Positions 17,015-26,411 of a DNA stretch of 64,000 nt are shown here, piece after piece; positions within the stretch are counted from its first letter, which is position 1; each line of letters begins with the position of its first letter. The position numbers and the translations under genes are program-made. The DNA lies in NCBI GenBank assembly GCA_015059965.1, contig SUZM01000010.1, positions 19,363 to 83,362 on the forward strand, written 5' to 3'. The notes under the pieces were generated by a model. It saw nothing but the letters and a program-made list of their open reading frames with translations. It was not told the origin of the DNA and did no database searches. Source of the stretch: Rikenellaceae bacterium. GTDB taxonomy: Bacteria > Bacteroidota > Bacteroidia > Bacteroidales > Rikenellaceae.

Positions 17015-17248
17015 TTAGTAGACCTTTTTGGGAGCGGCTGCCTCACGCAGAGCCACAGCAAGACCCTTTTTGTTAATAGTTTTCATACCGGCTGCCGTCA
17101 CCTTCAGGGTAATCCAGCGGCCCTCCTCCTCCGACCAGAAACGCTTCGTCTTCAGATTGGGGCTGAAGGTGCGCTTGGTCTTGTGGTGCGAGTGGGAAAC
17201 ATTATTGCCGCCCATCGCCGTTTTGCCAGTGATTTCGCAAATTTTCAT
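17015..17248 (-). CDS. rpmB: 50S ribosomal protein L28
   Basis: L28 is a large-subunit ribosomal protein. The 77-residue product starts MKICEITGKTAMGGNNVSHS, a clear L28 beginning, and contains TKRTFSPNLKTKRFW. It is the first gene of the minus-strand ribosomal operon, with a well-formed promoter 36 bases upstream. The length is standard. Confidence 0.97.
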   Translation of the reverse strand: MKICEITGKTAMGGNNVSHSHHKTKRTFSPNLKTKRFWSEEEGRWITLKVTAAGMKTINKKGLAVALREAAAPKKVY

Positions 17249-17283
17249 TGTTCTTTAATTTTAGTTTAGCCCATAAGGGGTTG

Positions 17284-17314
17284 CAAAGATAGGCATTTTT
17301 CCCCGAAAACCAAA
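17284..17314 (-). promoter_or_regulatory. Promoter of the rpmB operon
   Basis: Read on the minus strand, TTTG (17311-17314) and TATCTTTG (17284-17291) are 19 bases apart, matching the Bacteroidetes consensus exactly. Confidence 0.8.
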
Positions 17315-17759
17315 GAGAATTTCAAAATTCAAAATTCAAAATTCAATTTTTTTAGCGCTTTGAGCCTAAAAATGGGGCTTGTCGGTTTGTTTTTCGGGAA
17401 TTTCTCCCTACATTTGTAGTGTCAAGCAGCCACCCTTGCAAAAGGCAAAGCAGCATGGCAGACATATTTTTAGTGAAAGTGTATTCGCTTTTATTCCTTG
17501 AATGGAAATCTGGAAAATTTTCAATATGGTCAAGGAGAGCAACACACTCGTCACCTGGTATTGGTACTTGTCGGGCGCACTTCTTGCCCCGCACCGATAC
17601 GGGTGTGGGGTATTGTTTATTTGGCCATAGGTATTCCAGAACCTCCATTCAGATAAACGAATCGACTCCACACTTTCTATTTTTATTAACCTGCCATTTT
17701 GGAGTTGGATGGTAATTGAATTTTGAAACCAATTACAAACCTTTTAAAATTTAATTACA
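17315..17759. other. Intergenic region with an orphan promoter
   Basis: There is no convincing gene here. A plus-strand consensus promoter (TTTG at 17386-17389, 19-base gap, TACATTTG at 17409-17416) drives into a region with only poor open frames. One 34-codon frame (ATG at 17527, product starting MVKESNTLVTWYWYLSGALL) has protein-like composition. A small RNA or a decayed gene are alternatives. Confidence 0.4.
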
Positions 17760-18215
17760 ATGAAAAAGTATCTATTTTTACTCAGCGCCATGTGCGCTCT
17801 GACGTTTATCGGATGCTCCGATGACAGTGAAACGGAAAAAGCACTTGTCGGCAATTGGTTGCTGACCGCCGAGTGGGATGGTTGGGTGAATCCCGACACC
17901 GGAAAAGAAGAGGGTGAATTAGACCCGTACACCTACGACGAAGCCTTTATTCTGATCCTTGACAAGGATGGTATGGCTACCTGTTATTGGGACACCTCCG
18001 ACCCAAACGATGTGGATAGCGCACCATATTCTTACGACAGCTCGACAAACACAATATATCTGCCCATCTTGTATGACAGCGACCGAGTTGTCATAGAGAG
18101 CCTGACAGATGATCAACTGATTTTGAAATGTAAATATTCGACCTCAATAGGGGATTCTGGCGAAGGGTTTGAGGATGTAACAATAGTAGAAAAGCAGTTT
18201 TTCAGCCGCATGTAA
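17760..18215 (+). CDS. Small lipoprotein, lipocalin-like fold possible
   Basis: A 151-residue predicted lipoprotein. The signal peptide MKKYLFLLSAMCALTFIG ends at Cys19, and the residues after it (SDDSETE) are the acidic pattern that in Bacteroidetes favours export to the outer cell surface. The mature part starts KALVGNWLLTAEWDG, resembling the opening strand of lipocalin-like domains in this phylum, with further beta-strand segments. It stands alone; function is unknown. Confidence 0.8.
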   Translation: MKKYLFLLSAMCALTFIGCSDDSETEKALVGNWLLTAEWDGWVNPDTGKEEGELDPYTYDEAFILILDKDGMATCYWDTSDPNDVDSAPYSYDSSTNTIYLPILYDSDRVVIESLTDDQLILKCKYSTSIGDSGEGFEDVTIVEKQFFSRM

Positions 18216-18711
18216 TGAGCGATTGCTGAGAGCAAAAACGTCAAGGAGTAATATTCCTCAACCTCCCCAAACTTTTAATCGCTTCAAATTAAATTTGGTG
18301 CTTATATACAAGATTACACGATCGGGAGCGAAATTCACTTTACACTCCTTTTTTACTCACGGCGTTCCGCCGTGTTTATAAGTGCTGACCCACCCCCTAA
18401 ATCCCCCGCCTCGGGCAGGGGACTTAGTCAGCCTAACGGCTGAAAAGAGGTCATTTTACGCCAAAGTGTAAAATGATATATAATTACCTTAAATTTCACA
18501 CTTGCCCCGGGAAATCACTCTTTCCCGGGGCATTCTTGTCTCCATGAAAAAAGGGGGGCTTGGGTATAAAACCCAGGGCATTTAGGTCAGAGTCTGTCCA
18601 CGACTTGTCAGACCGGCTCCGTTTTTTATTGCGTGTCGCGCATAAAAAGATTGCCCCATCGGCTGACCGGCAACATCCTCACAATGACACAGAAAAAGCC
18701 TCTAGCTATTG
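18216..18711. other. Intergenic region with several hairpins
   Basis: No protein gene is supported. Three hairpins are visible: CACGGCG/CGCCGTG at 18358-18374, TCATTTTAC/GTAAAATGA at 18451-18476, and a strong terminator at 18503-18532. The remainder is unremarkable. Confidence 0.5.
18503..18532. terminator. Intrinsic terminator between convergent units
   Basis: A perfect 12-bp stem TGCCCCGGGAAA / TTTCCCGGGGCA has a six-base loop and is followed by TTCTTG. It lies between the plus-strand lipoprotein gene and the end of minus-strand cinA. Confidence 0.7.
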
Positions 18712-19950
18712 TTATGCCTTCAGTTCGTCGCGCAACAGGGCAACGGCGTAGGCCGAGGAGCGTTCGATGATTTGGCCGCGGTCGGTGCCGCACTGGCGGC
18801 ACACGGCCACCGTGCGTTTGGGGCCCGCGACGGCCATCCAGACCGTGCCCACGGGTTTCTCGGCAGAGCCTCCCGAGGGGCCGGCAATGCCGCTGGTGGC
18901 GATGGCATAGTCCGCAGCGAAGAGATTGCGGGCCCCCTCGGCCATTTGGCGCACCACCTCCTCGCTCACGGCACCATGGCGACCAAGGCTCTCGGCACTT
19001 ACCCCCAGCAGCTGCTCCTTGATGCGGTTTTGGTAGGCCACGACACTCCCCATAAAGTAGCCCGAGGCCCCCGGCATGGCGGTGAAGAGCGAGGCGATAC
19101 GCCCTCCCGTACAGCTCTCGGCCACGGCAAGGCGCTTGCCGCGCTCGAGGAGCGTATGGTGGATCAACTCCTGCACCGAGGCGGTCTCATAGCCCACGAC
19201 ATATTCGGGGATCAGCTTTTGCAATTCGGCAAAGCGCTCCTCGATCTCGCGCATCACGCTCTCGCCCTCGACCTCATAGGCCGAAAGGCGCAGGCGCACC
19301 GCCCCGGGGTTGGGCAGGTAGGCGAGTTTCAGGTAGTCGGGCAAGGCCTCCTCCCAGGGGGCGATCCGTTCGGCAAGCATCGACTCGGCAAGGCCTGAGG
19401 TGATAAGTGTACGGTGGACGATTGCACGCAACTTAAAGCGCTCCTTGAGGCGGGGCATCACCTCCTCGGCGATCAGGTGCTCCATCTCGAAGGGGACACC
19501 CGGCAACGAGACGACGACCCGCTCCTCCCGCTCGAACCACATGCCCGGGGCCGTGCCGTGGCGGTTGAAGAGCACCGTGCAGCAGTCGGGCACCAGAGCC
19601 TGGCCGCGGTTCAGTTCGTTGAATGCCACGCCCCGCTTTTCGAGCATCGTGCGCACATGCTCCCCCACGCGCTCGTCGTAGCGCAGCTCGCCTCCGAAGA
19701 GGTCCGAGAGGGTCTTCTTCGTAATATCGTCCTTCGTGGGGCCCAGGCCGCCGGTGAGGATCACCACATTCGAGGTTTCGAGGGCTCGCTCCACACTCCG
19801 GGTGATCTGCTGGCGGTCATCGCCTATCGAGAGGCGCTCGTGCACCACGATTCCGGCGCGGTTCAGGTGTTTCGAAATGGAGACGGAGTTGGTATCGACA
19901 ATCTGTCCGATCAGGATCTCATCGCCGATGGTAATTATCGTAGCTTTCAT
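18712..19950 (-). CDS. cinA: CinA family protein (NMN deamidase / MocF domain)
   Basis: CinA proteins combine a molybdopterin-binding-like MocF domain with a C-terminal nicotinamide-mononucleotide deamidase domain that recycles the pyridine ring. Both are present: N-terminal MKATIITIGDEILIGQIVDT with GGLGPTKDD near residue 68, and the C-terminal AESCTGGRIASLFTAMPGAS with the deamidase serine/cysteine region. At 412 residues it is full length. It follows pyrD by 4 bases on the same strand and is therefore probably co-transcribed with it. Confidence 0.95.
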   Translation of the reverse strand: MKATIITIGDEILIGQIVDTNSVSISKHLNRAGIVVHERLSIGDDRQQITRSVERALETSNVVILTGGLGPTKDDITKKTLSDLFGGELRYDERVGEHVRTMLEKRGVAFNELNRGQALVPDCCTVLFNRHGTAPGMWFEREERVVVSLPGVPFEMEHLIAEEVMPRLKERFKLRAIVHRTLITSGLAESMLAERIAPWEEALPDYLKLAYLPNPGAVRLRLSAYEVEGESVMREIEERFAELQKLIPEYVVGYETASVQELIHHTLLERGKRLAVAESCTGGRIASLFTAMPGASGYFMGSVVAYQNRIKEQLLGVSAESLGRHGAVSEEVVRQMAEGARNLFAADYAIATSGIAGPSGGSAEKPVGTVWMAVAGPKRTVAVCRQCGTDRGQIIERSSAYAVALLRDELKA

Positions 19951-19954
19951 TTTT

Positions 19955-21064
19955 CTATTTCGAGGTTGTGGGGATATCGGTAGGTTCTGCGGGACTCGAA
20001 ACCGGCTCTGCGGAGGTCGAAACCGACTCTGCGGCAGGGATCATGGCCCGACAAAGGTCGCCCGCCACGCGGGGGCCTTCGTAGATGAATCCCGAGTAGA
20101 GCTGCACGAGCGAAGCCCCGGCATCGAGCATCGCCCGGACATCATCAGGCGAGAAGATGCCTCCCACGCCGATGATCGGATAGGTTCCCCGCGCCCGGTC
20201 GTGCACGCGGCGCACCACCTCCAAGGCTCGTTTGCGCAACGGGCTGCCACCCAAGCGCCCCGAGCCCACCTTGGCCAATGCGGCGATCGAGGTATCGAGC
20301 TCCGTGCGTCGGTTGGTGCCGCTGACGGCAACAATACCATCGAGCGGTGTCGAGATCATCACATCGGCCATGCGATCCACCTCCTCATTCGTCAGATCGG
20401 GCGAGATCTTCAGCAGAATGGGGCGATACTGGTTCTGCCCGCGGCGGAAGTCGAAGAGCGGATTGAGGATCTGCATCAGGCGCTCCGTAGAGGGGGCCAC
20501 CGACTCCTCGGTGCCGTTGTCGCAGTTGATATTTACGGTAAAATAGTCGGCATACTGGTAGAGGTTGCGGAAGACCTTCAGGTAGTCGGCCGGCACCTTC
20601 TCGGGTGGTGTTTCGAGGTTGCAGCCGATGTTACAGCCCACGATGATCCCCCGATGGTCGCCACGCAGGCGGTTCAGGGCGTACTCCAAGCCCAGGTTCG
20701 GCAGCCCCAGGCGGTTGATGGTGGCGCAGTCGCGCTGCAGGCGGAAGACCCTCGGACGGGGATTTCCGCTCTGCGGTTTAGGGGTTACCGTACCGATCTC
20801 CACAAAGCCGAAGCCCATGGCCTCGAGTTCGCGGAAGATGTCGCCGTTCACATCGAATCCGGCAGCCAAGCCGATCGGGTTTTTAAAGTGAAGTCCGAAG
20901 ACCTCCCGCTCGAGCGAGGGGTGCTCCACGGCATAGCTCTTGCGCAGCAGCCAACGACCGCCCGGCAGCCACCCGACAAGACGCAGGAGCCAGATGACGG
21001 CGCGATGAGCCCGCTCGATGGGCAATGCAAAGAGAATCGGTTTTATGACTTTTTGGTAAAGCAT
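19955..21064 (-). CDS. pyrD: Dihydroorotate dehydrogenase, class 2 (quinone)
   Basis: PyrD oxidises dihydroorotate to orotate in pyrimidine synthesis; class 2 enzymes sit on the membrane and reduce quinone. The start at 21064 gives MLYQKVIKPILFALPIERAH, the class 2 N-terminal membrane helix. FKNPIGLAAGFDVNGD and the C-terminal IIGVGGIFSPDDVRAMLDAG bind FMN. The segment that normally reads NxSSPNTPG is here NINCDNGTEE, with Cys where class 2 usually has its catalytic Ser. The last 25 residues are a Ser/Pro/Glu-rich tail. A promoter lies upstream. Confidence 0.92.
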   Translation of the reverse strand: MLYQKVIKPILFALPIERAHRAVIWLLRLVGWLPGGRWLLRKSYAVEHPSLEREVFGLHFKNPIGLAAGFDVNGDIFRELEAMGFGFVEIGTVTPKPQSGNPRPRVFRLQRDCATINRLGLPNLGLEYALNRLRGDHRGIIVGCNIGCNLETPPEKVPADYLKVFRNLYQYADYFTVNINCDNGTEESVAPSTERLMQILNPLFDFRRGQNQYRPILLKISPDLTNEEVDRMADVMISTPLDGIVAVSGTNRRTELDTSIAALAKVGSGRLGGSPLRKRALEVVRRVHDRARGTYPIIGVGGIFSPDDVRAMLDAGASLVQLYSGFIYEGPRVAGDLCRAMIPAAESVSTSAEPVSSPAEPTDIPTTSK

Positions 21065-21094
21065 GACACCTCTATTGGATCGGATTATCCTTGG

Positions 21095-21126
21095 CAAAGG
21101 TACGAAAAATTCAAAATTTTCACAAA
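21095..21126 (-). promoter_or_regulatory. Promoter of pyrD-cinA
   Basis: On the minus strand TTTG (21123-21126) and TACCTTTG (21095-21102) are 20 bases apart, matching the Bacteroidetes consensus. The pyrD ATG lies 31 bases downstream of the -7 box. Confidence 0.75.
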
Positions 21127-21146
21127 TTCTTCCCCGAAATTCCAAA

Positions 21147-22154
21147 TCAGAAGTACTCCTCGCGGTAGGTGTAACCATCGCGCAACTGCTCAAAGGCCTC
21201 GGGATGGCTCCTCAGGCGTTCGCTCTCCGCCTCGGGATCGAAATAGGCAAAGATCGTTGAGCACATCTCCTCCCAGGAGATCTCACGCGCCGTTGTCGGA
21301 CTTACCGCAGCGGGGTACCACGTCGCAAGGGGCAGCCCGAAGTGTCGGGCCAGGGAGCGGATCGAGAGGGCTGTGGCATTGGCTTTGCCCTGCAACGAGT
21401 AGCCGGCCACATGGGGCGTAGAGACCAGGGCCCGAGCAAGGAGCGGCGGACAGAGGTCGGGTTCGTGCTCCCAGACATCGAGGGCAAAGGGGTGGTCGGA
21501 GCCGAGCAACGCGCGCTCGTCCACCACCTCGCCTCGCGAGGCATTGAGCACCACGGCCTTGCGAGGGAGCCGTTCCAGGAGCTTCTCGTCACAGAGGTGA
21601 TAGGTCGTCTCATCGAGCGGCGTGTGGAAGGTCAGCAAATCGGCCTCGGAGGCAACCTCCTCCAAGGGGAGGAATCCCAAGTGCTCACGCGCCTCGCGCG
21701 GAGGATCACAGCACAAGACCCGAAAGCCCCACTGCTCGGCATAGTGCTTCACGAGCGACCCCACATGGCCCACGCCCACAATACCGAGGGTACGCTCCCG
21801 AGGATGCCACCCCTCGCGGCGGGAGAGCAGGGCCAGCACACCGCTCACCCACTGCAGCACCCCGCGTGCATTGCACCCGGCGGCTGTAGCCACCCGAATA
21901 CCGGCCGCCCGACAATAGTCGAGGTCAATGTGGTCGAACCCGATGGTGGCCGTGGCGATGAATCGGACGCGCGACCCAGAGAGCAACCCCTCATCGCAAC
22001 GGGTACGGGTACGGATGATCAGCGCATCGGCATCACGCACCTCCCGGGCCACAATCTCGCGACCGGGGCGGCGCACCACCTCGGCATAGGGCTCCAGCAC
22101 CCCCTCCAGGAAGGGGATGGCCGAATCGACAACGATCTTCAATTTTTGCTCCAT
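21147..22154 (-). CDS. pdxB: Erythronate-4-phosphate dehydrogenase
   Basis: PdxB oxidises 4-phosphoerythronate in the DXP-dependent pyridoxal phosphate pathway. The 335-residue product begins MEQKLKIVVDSAIPFLEGVL and has the D-isomer-specific 2-hydroxyacid dehydrogenase layout: Rossmann motif TLGIVGVGHVGSLVKHYAEQ near residue 120, active-site Arg/Glu/His in NASRGEVVDERAL and STPHVAGYSLQGK, and the extra C-terminal PdxB dimerisation domain. A GTG two codons upstream is possible; the ATG is preferred. TATATTTG lies just upstream on the minus strand, implying a short leader. Confidence 0.93.
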   Translation of the reverse strand: MEQKLKIVVDSAIPFLEGVLEPYAEVVRRPGREIVAREVRDADALIIRTRTRCDEGLLSGSRVRFIATATIGFDHIDLDYCRAAGIRVATAAGCNARGVLQWVSGVLALLSRREGWHPRERTLGIVGVGHVGSLVKHYAEQWGFRVLCCDPPREAREHLGFLPLEEVASEADLLTFHTPLDETTYHLCDEKLLERLPRKAVVLNASRGEVVDERALLGSDHPFALDVWEHEPDLCPPLLARALVSTPHVAGYSLQGKANATALSIRSLARHFGLPLATWYPAAVSPTTAREISWEEMCSTIFAYFDPEAESERLRSHPEAFEQLRDGYTYREEYF

Positions 22155-22338
22155 AGACACGAATTATAAGGCAAATATACAAATAAAACCGGCGATCGAA
22201 GGCACAAAAACCGAATATTTTTTCTACCTTTGCACGATTTTGTTCATCGCCTCAGCGGCAAATAGTTGGACAAAAAAGCAAACGGTCCGCCAACGTAGCG
22301 ACCGCCACGACCATAACAAGCAGCAAATTACCACGGTT

Positions 22339-23382
22339 ATGAAATTGGAAAATTTTGACCCCAACGGCGTAGGGGTAGACAACGGCAACTATTTCGGACT
22401 ACCCATAACCCCCGAAGAGGCTGACCTGGTGGTGATCTCCGCACCGTGGGACGTAACGGTGTCGTATGGATCGGGCACGGCCTATGCCCCCGATGCCATG
22501 ATCGAGGCCTCGACACAGCTCGACCTCTACGACCTTTCGGCCCCCGACTGCTGGCGCCGCGGCATCGGTACGGCCCCGGTGGACTACACCCTGCAGGAGC
22601 TCTCGGAGCGCCTGCGCCGCGATGCCGAGCGGGTGATCGAGCACCTGGAGGAGGGGGGCTCGGAGCACGACGACCAAGTCATCAGAAAGATCCGCCGCGT
22701 CAACGAGGGGTGCCGAGAGATGAACGAAAGCATCCGCCGACAAGCCCTCGAGTGGATCGAAAAGGGGAAGCTGGTCGGCCTGGTCGGCGGCGACCACTCT
22801 ACCCCCTACGGACTAATTGCCGCCTTGGGCGAGCAGCACACCTCGTTTGGCGTGCTGCACATCGATGCCCACTGCGACCTGCGCGAGGCCTATGAGGGTT
22901 TCGAGTTCTCCCACGCCTCGATCATGCACAACGTGCTGCGCGATGTGCCACAGGTGGAGCGTCTGGTGGAGGTCGGCGTGCGCGACTTCTGCGACCGGGA
23001 GTACCAGCGTGCCCAGACCGATCCGCGAATTGAGATGTTTCACGATCAGGCCCTTGCCCATGCCGCCTTTGCGGGTTGCAGCTGGCAGGAGCAGTGTCGC
23101 CGCATCATCGAGAAGCTGCCCGAAAAGGTCTACATCAGCTTCGATATCGACGGCCTCTCGCCCGACAACTGTCCCCACACCGGCACCCCCGTGCCGGGCG
23201 GATTGAGCTTCCGCGAGGCGGTTTTTCTGCTCGAGGAGGTTGTCCGTTCGGGGCACCGCATCATCGGCTTCGATGTGGTGGAGGTAACCCCCAAGAGCGA
23301 GGAGCGCATCGACGAGATTGTGGGGGCACGCATCCTCTACAAACTCTGCAACCTGTGCCTGCAATCCAACCCCATTGAATAG
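22339..23382 (+). CDS. Arginase/agmatinase family hydrolase
   Basis: This family of dimanganese enzymes hydrolyses guanidino groups (arginine, agmatine, formiminoglutamate and others). The metal motifs are intact: GGDHSTPYG, HIDAHCDLR and SFDIDGLSPD. The start at 22339 gives MKLENFDPNGVGVDNGNYFG, with about 347 residues, somewhat longer than typical agmatinase because of an N-terminal region and an insertion of charged residues around 100-130. The exact substrate is undecided. TACCTTTG at 22225-22232 is a possible -7 box, giving a leader of about 100 bases. Confidence 0.9.
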   Translation: MKLENFDPNGVGVDNGNYFGLPITPEEADLVVISAPWDVTVSYGSGTAYAPDAMIEASTQLDLYDLSAPDCWRRGIGTAPVDYTLQELSERLRRDAERVIEHLEEGGSEHDDQVIRKIRRVNEGCREMNESIRRQALEWIEKGKLVGLVGGDHSTPYGLIAALGEQHTSFGVLHIDAHCDLREAYEGFEFSHASIMHNVLRDVPQVERLVEVGVRDFCDREYQRAQTDPRIEMFHDQALAHAAFAGCSWQEQCRRIIEKLPEKVYISFDIDGLSPDNCPHTGTPVPGGLSFREAVFLLEEVVRSGHRIIGFDVVEVTPKSEERIDEIVGARILYKLCNLCLQSNPIE

Positions 23383-23497
23383 CAAACCGAAGATAACCAC
23401 AAACAAAAAGAAGCATAAAGTACCCCCTAAAAAAGGAAGAGCAAAGAGAGCAATAAAACCCAAAATAGAAAACTCAAAGACTTAAAAATTTAAACTT

Positions 23498-24877
23498 ATG
23501 CGACTTTTCTCCATGTATAGTTGGAATCGTGAGCGCCATGTGCTGAGCGCTTACAGTTACAAATTCCTGGGTGCCCCCTGGGCAGGAGGCGTCGTGCTGC
23601 TCGTTTGCGTGGCCGTGGCCATGCTGCTGGCCAACCTCCCCCTGACGGCGGAGATTTACCACAACCTGCTCCACACCAACCTCTCGCTCAATATCGGCTA
23701 TGGTGACCACCAGTGGGTATTCCCCAAAGAGATGACCCTCGAAAAGGCCATTAACGATGGTCTGATGGTGATCTTCTTCTTCACCGTGGGCCTTGAAATC
23801 AAGCGCGAGATCCTCTTTGGACAGCTCTCATCACTGAAAAAGGCCCTGCTGCCCGTCATAGCCGCCTTGGGCGGTATGCTCGCCCCGGCCCTGATCTTCA
23901 CCCTCTTCAATGCCGGCACGCCCGCAGCTCCGGGCTGGGGTATCCCCACCGCAACCGACATCGCCTTTGCCGTGGGTATCCTCTCGATGCTCGGCGACCG
24001 CGTTCCCGTTTCGCTCAAGGTATTCCTTACGGCCTTAGCCATTGCCGACGACCTGGGCGCCATCGTTGTCATCGCCCTCTTCTACGGCGGAACGATCGAG
24101 TGGGGCTGCCTGCTGATTGCCCTGCTGATCATGCTCTTCGTCTACTGGGAGAACCGCATGGGCGAGACACGCCAGATGTACTACCTCGTGCCGGCGATCA
24201 TCGTCTGGAGCCTCTTCTACTACTCGGGCGTACACTCCACCATCTCGGGTGTGGCCATGGCCATGCTCATCCCGATGAAGCCCCGCTTCTCGAAGGAGTA
24301 CTTCCGCCACAAGTGCGTGCGCCTGACCGAGGAGGTGATGGATGGCACAAAGTACCAGGAGGACTTCCCCAACCCCGAGCAGCGCTACTACCTGCGCCGC
24401 ATCGGCCGCCTGGCCAACGACTCGGTGGGCATGAGCTACCGTTTGGAACACCGCCTGTCGCCCTACGTTACCTTTATTATCATGCCGATCTTCGCCCTGG
24501 CCAATGCCGGTGTGGTGATCAACTCGACCGAGTATTTCGACCTCTTCCAACACGGAGCCGAGTTCGGCTATGTGGGACTGGGCGTCTTCTTCGGTCTGGT
24601 GCTGGGCAAGCCGCTCGGCATCTTCGGAGCCAGCTTCCTGGCCGTAAAGGCGGGCCTGGCCGAGAAACCCGAGGGGGCCACATGGAAGATGCTGCTGGCC
24701 GTAGCCTGCTTAGGCGGTATCGGCTTCACGATGTCGATCTTCGTCGATACGTTGGCCTTCGACCTCCCGGAGCTGATCGACCGCGGCAAGATCGCCATTC
24801 TGATGGGTTCGTGCGCCGCTGCCCTGCTCGGCTCGAGCCTGATTCTTCTCTTTAGCAAAAAACAAGCAACCCGATAA
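23498..24877 (+). CDS. nhaA: Na+/H+ antiporter NhaA
   Basis: NhaA exports sodium in exchange for protons across the inner membrane and helps control pH and salt. The 459-residue protein has about 12 hydrophobic segments. The paired aspartates of the ion-binding site are in AIADDLGAIVVIALFYGG, and the conserved GWGIPTATDIAFAVGIL lies just before. It is somewhat longer than the E. coli protein, with an extra hydrophilic loop (residues about 265-310) between helices. It is followed after two bases by an FKBP lipoprotein gene. Confidence 0.95.
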   Translation: MRLFSMYSWNRERHVLSAYSYKFLGAPWAGGVVLLVCVAVAMLLANLPLTAEIYHNLLHTNLSLNIGYGDHQWVFPKEMTLEKAINDGLMVIFFFTVGLEIKREILFGQLSSLKKALLPVIAALGGMLAPALIFTLFNAGTPAAPGWGIPTATDIAFAVGILSMLGDRVPVSLKVFLTALAIADDLGAIVVIALFYGGTIEWGCLLIALLIMLFVYWENRMGETRQMYYLVPAIIVWSLFYYSGVHSTISGVAMAMLIPMKPRFSKEYFRHKCVRLTEEVMDGTKYQEDFPNPEQRYYLRRIGRLANDSVGMSYRLEHRLSPYVTFIIMPIFALANAGVVINSTEYFDLFQHGAEFGYVGLGVFFGLVLGKPLGIFGASFLAVKAGLAEKPEGATWKMLLAVACLGGIGFTMSIFVDTLAFDLPELIDRGKIAILMGSCAAALLGSSLILLFSKKQATR

Positions 24878-24879
24878 CC

Positions 24880-25617
24880 ATGAAACGCCTTACTACGGCC
24901 ACACTGCTCCTCATCGGCGTGCTGCTCCTTGGTGGCAGCTGCTCGAAACGAGGCCAAGCCCCCACCGCAACCTTCACCAACGAACAGGATTCGGTGGCCT
25001 ACATTCTGGGCATGAACATCGCCCGCAACCTCCGACAGGTGGATTCGACCCTCAACATCGAGGCCCTTACCGCCGGCATCCGCGACTACTTCGCCAAAAG
25101 CGAACGCTTCACGGCGACCGAGGCCCAACGCATCTACCTGCACTACATCAACGTCTCGAAACCCGAGGCGGTGCTGGCCTATGAGGATCGCTTCCTGGAG
25201 GAGGTCGTGCGCGACAACCGCTCCTATGCCCGCTCGAAAACGGGCCTCACCTACGCAGTAGAGGAGGTCGGCGAGGTCAATCTCAGCCCCAAAGCGGCCT
25301 ACGACACCGTCTCGTTCCGCTACCTGGGTCGCACGCTCGACGGGCGCGAGTTCGACTCCTCGTTCGAGCGCGGCGACACGACACGCATGGCCTTAGGCGA
25401 CCTGCTCGAAGGGCTCCAGGAGAGCCTGAAGCTGATCGGTAAGGGGGGTCGCATCATGGCCTACCTGCCCGCCGCCTTGGGTTATGGTGCCGAGGGGAAC
25501 AAGGAGCTGGGCGTAGCCCCCAACTCCACGCTCTACTACGAGATCGAGCTCCTGAATGTGGAGCCCGCCGCTCGCAACCCCCGCACCAACCGCCGGGCCA
25601 CCAAGGTGGAGTTTTAG
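24880..25617 (+). CDS. FKBP-type peptidyl-prolyl isomerase lipoprotein
   Basis: A 245-residue FkpA/Mip-like protein that likely assists folding of periplasmic or surface proteins. The signal peptide ends in a lipobox at Cys21 (LLGGSC). An N-terminal helical dimerisation region with QDSVAYILGMNIARNL is followed by a C-terminal FKBP domain (residues about 145-235) with FDSSFERG and ALGYGAEG. The gene starts two bases after nhaA. A second FKBP lipoprotein lies 1 kb downstream, with a low-GC gene between them. Confidence 0.9.
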   Translation: MKRLTTATLLLIGVLLLGGSCSKRGQAPTATFTNEQDSVAYILGMNIARNLRQVDSTLNIEALTAGIRDYFAKSERFTATEAQRIYLHYINVSKPEAVLAYEDRFLEEVVRDNRSYARSKTGLTYAVEEVGEVNLSPKAAYDTVSFRYLGRTLDGREFDSSFERGDTTRMALGDLLEGLQESLKLIGKGGRIMAYLPAALGYGAEGNKELGVAPNSTLYYEIELLNVEPAARNPRTNRRATKVEF

Positions 25618-25741
25618 GCGGCCGCAGGGAAAACAACTGCCAGAGGCTTTAAGGGCAGTAGGGACAGTCCGGAGAGAGGAGGTGATCACAAGTTTTCTTG
25701 GATAACCATCCTCAACAACTCCTCCACTGCCCCTACTGCCC

Positions 25742-26395
25742 TTGCTCTTCGATGCCGCAAGCCAAACCCTCCGTCTTCTGGAGCAAGAGGAGCATATTAT
25801 TGCCCTCACCCCCTCTTCGATCATCTGGGACAAGGAGACCACCAACGTCCCGGGCGGCAAGCCGCGCTTCTACCGTATTATATATAAGGTATCGGACTAC
25901 GACCCCAACCAACCCAATCCCACTCCCGACACGGTGTATGAACCAATAGAAATGTTGCTATTGAGTTTTTCACAACACTGGGAAGATAAATATGGGGAGC
26001 CTTTCGGAAATACCCACATTCACAAAGAGGTATTCGGCTATTCCACTTGTTCGCATGCCCTATTTAGAGGAATAGATACACCTTTCAACTTAAGGGAGGC
26101 CGAAGTCTATTTTTGGATCGAAGACTTGCAGGGAAGAATTATTCCTCAGGGTTCTTATTTATGGATTTATCCCATAAATAAACCCGAAAATACGATCGGA
26201 GCATACCATCCGGAGTATGATCCTTTAACCGATTTTCAAATGAGCATTTGCCCGACATTCCCTGATATGGGGGAATATTATTTGAGAGTTAAAATCTATG
26301 AGCCTGCTACTAAAAAATATTATGTTGGCCCAGACTACAAATTCACCTTCAGCGAAACCGATTTTGGAACCTACACAAAAATTGAATATAATTAA
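25742..26395 (+). pseudogene. Headless surface-type protein gene, probably truncated
   Basis: A reading frame of about 218 codons (LFDAASQTLRLLEQEEHIIA near the start, ETDFGTYTKIEYN at the end). It starts at a TTG with no signal peptide; in frame the upstream sequence is a short Pro/Leu-rich stretch to a stop at 25703. The composition (aromatic, beta-rich, PDMGEYYLRVKIYE) resembles secreted Bacteroidetes lipoproteins, so an N-terminal export signal has probably been lost. Its 3' half is much more AT-rich than its neighbours. The family is not recognised. A 14-base inverted repeat lies in and before its start, and it is followed by a hairpin shared with the locus at 61.4 kb. Confidence 0.55.
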
Positions 26396-26411
26396 GTGGA
26401 TTTGTGCAGAT

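Noticed and set aside
17352..17715. Open frames of 87-98 codons on both strands
   Set aside because: Cysteine- and serine-rich, non-protein-like composition, overlapping each other; only the orphan promoter is worth noting.
19736..21421. Open frame of 561 codons on the plus strand across pyrD
   Set aside because: Antisense shadow of pyrD with no domain signal.
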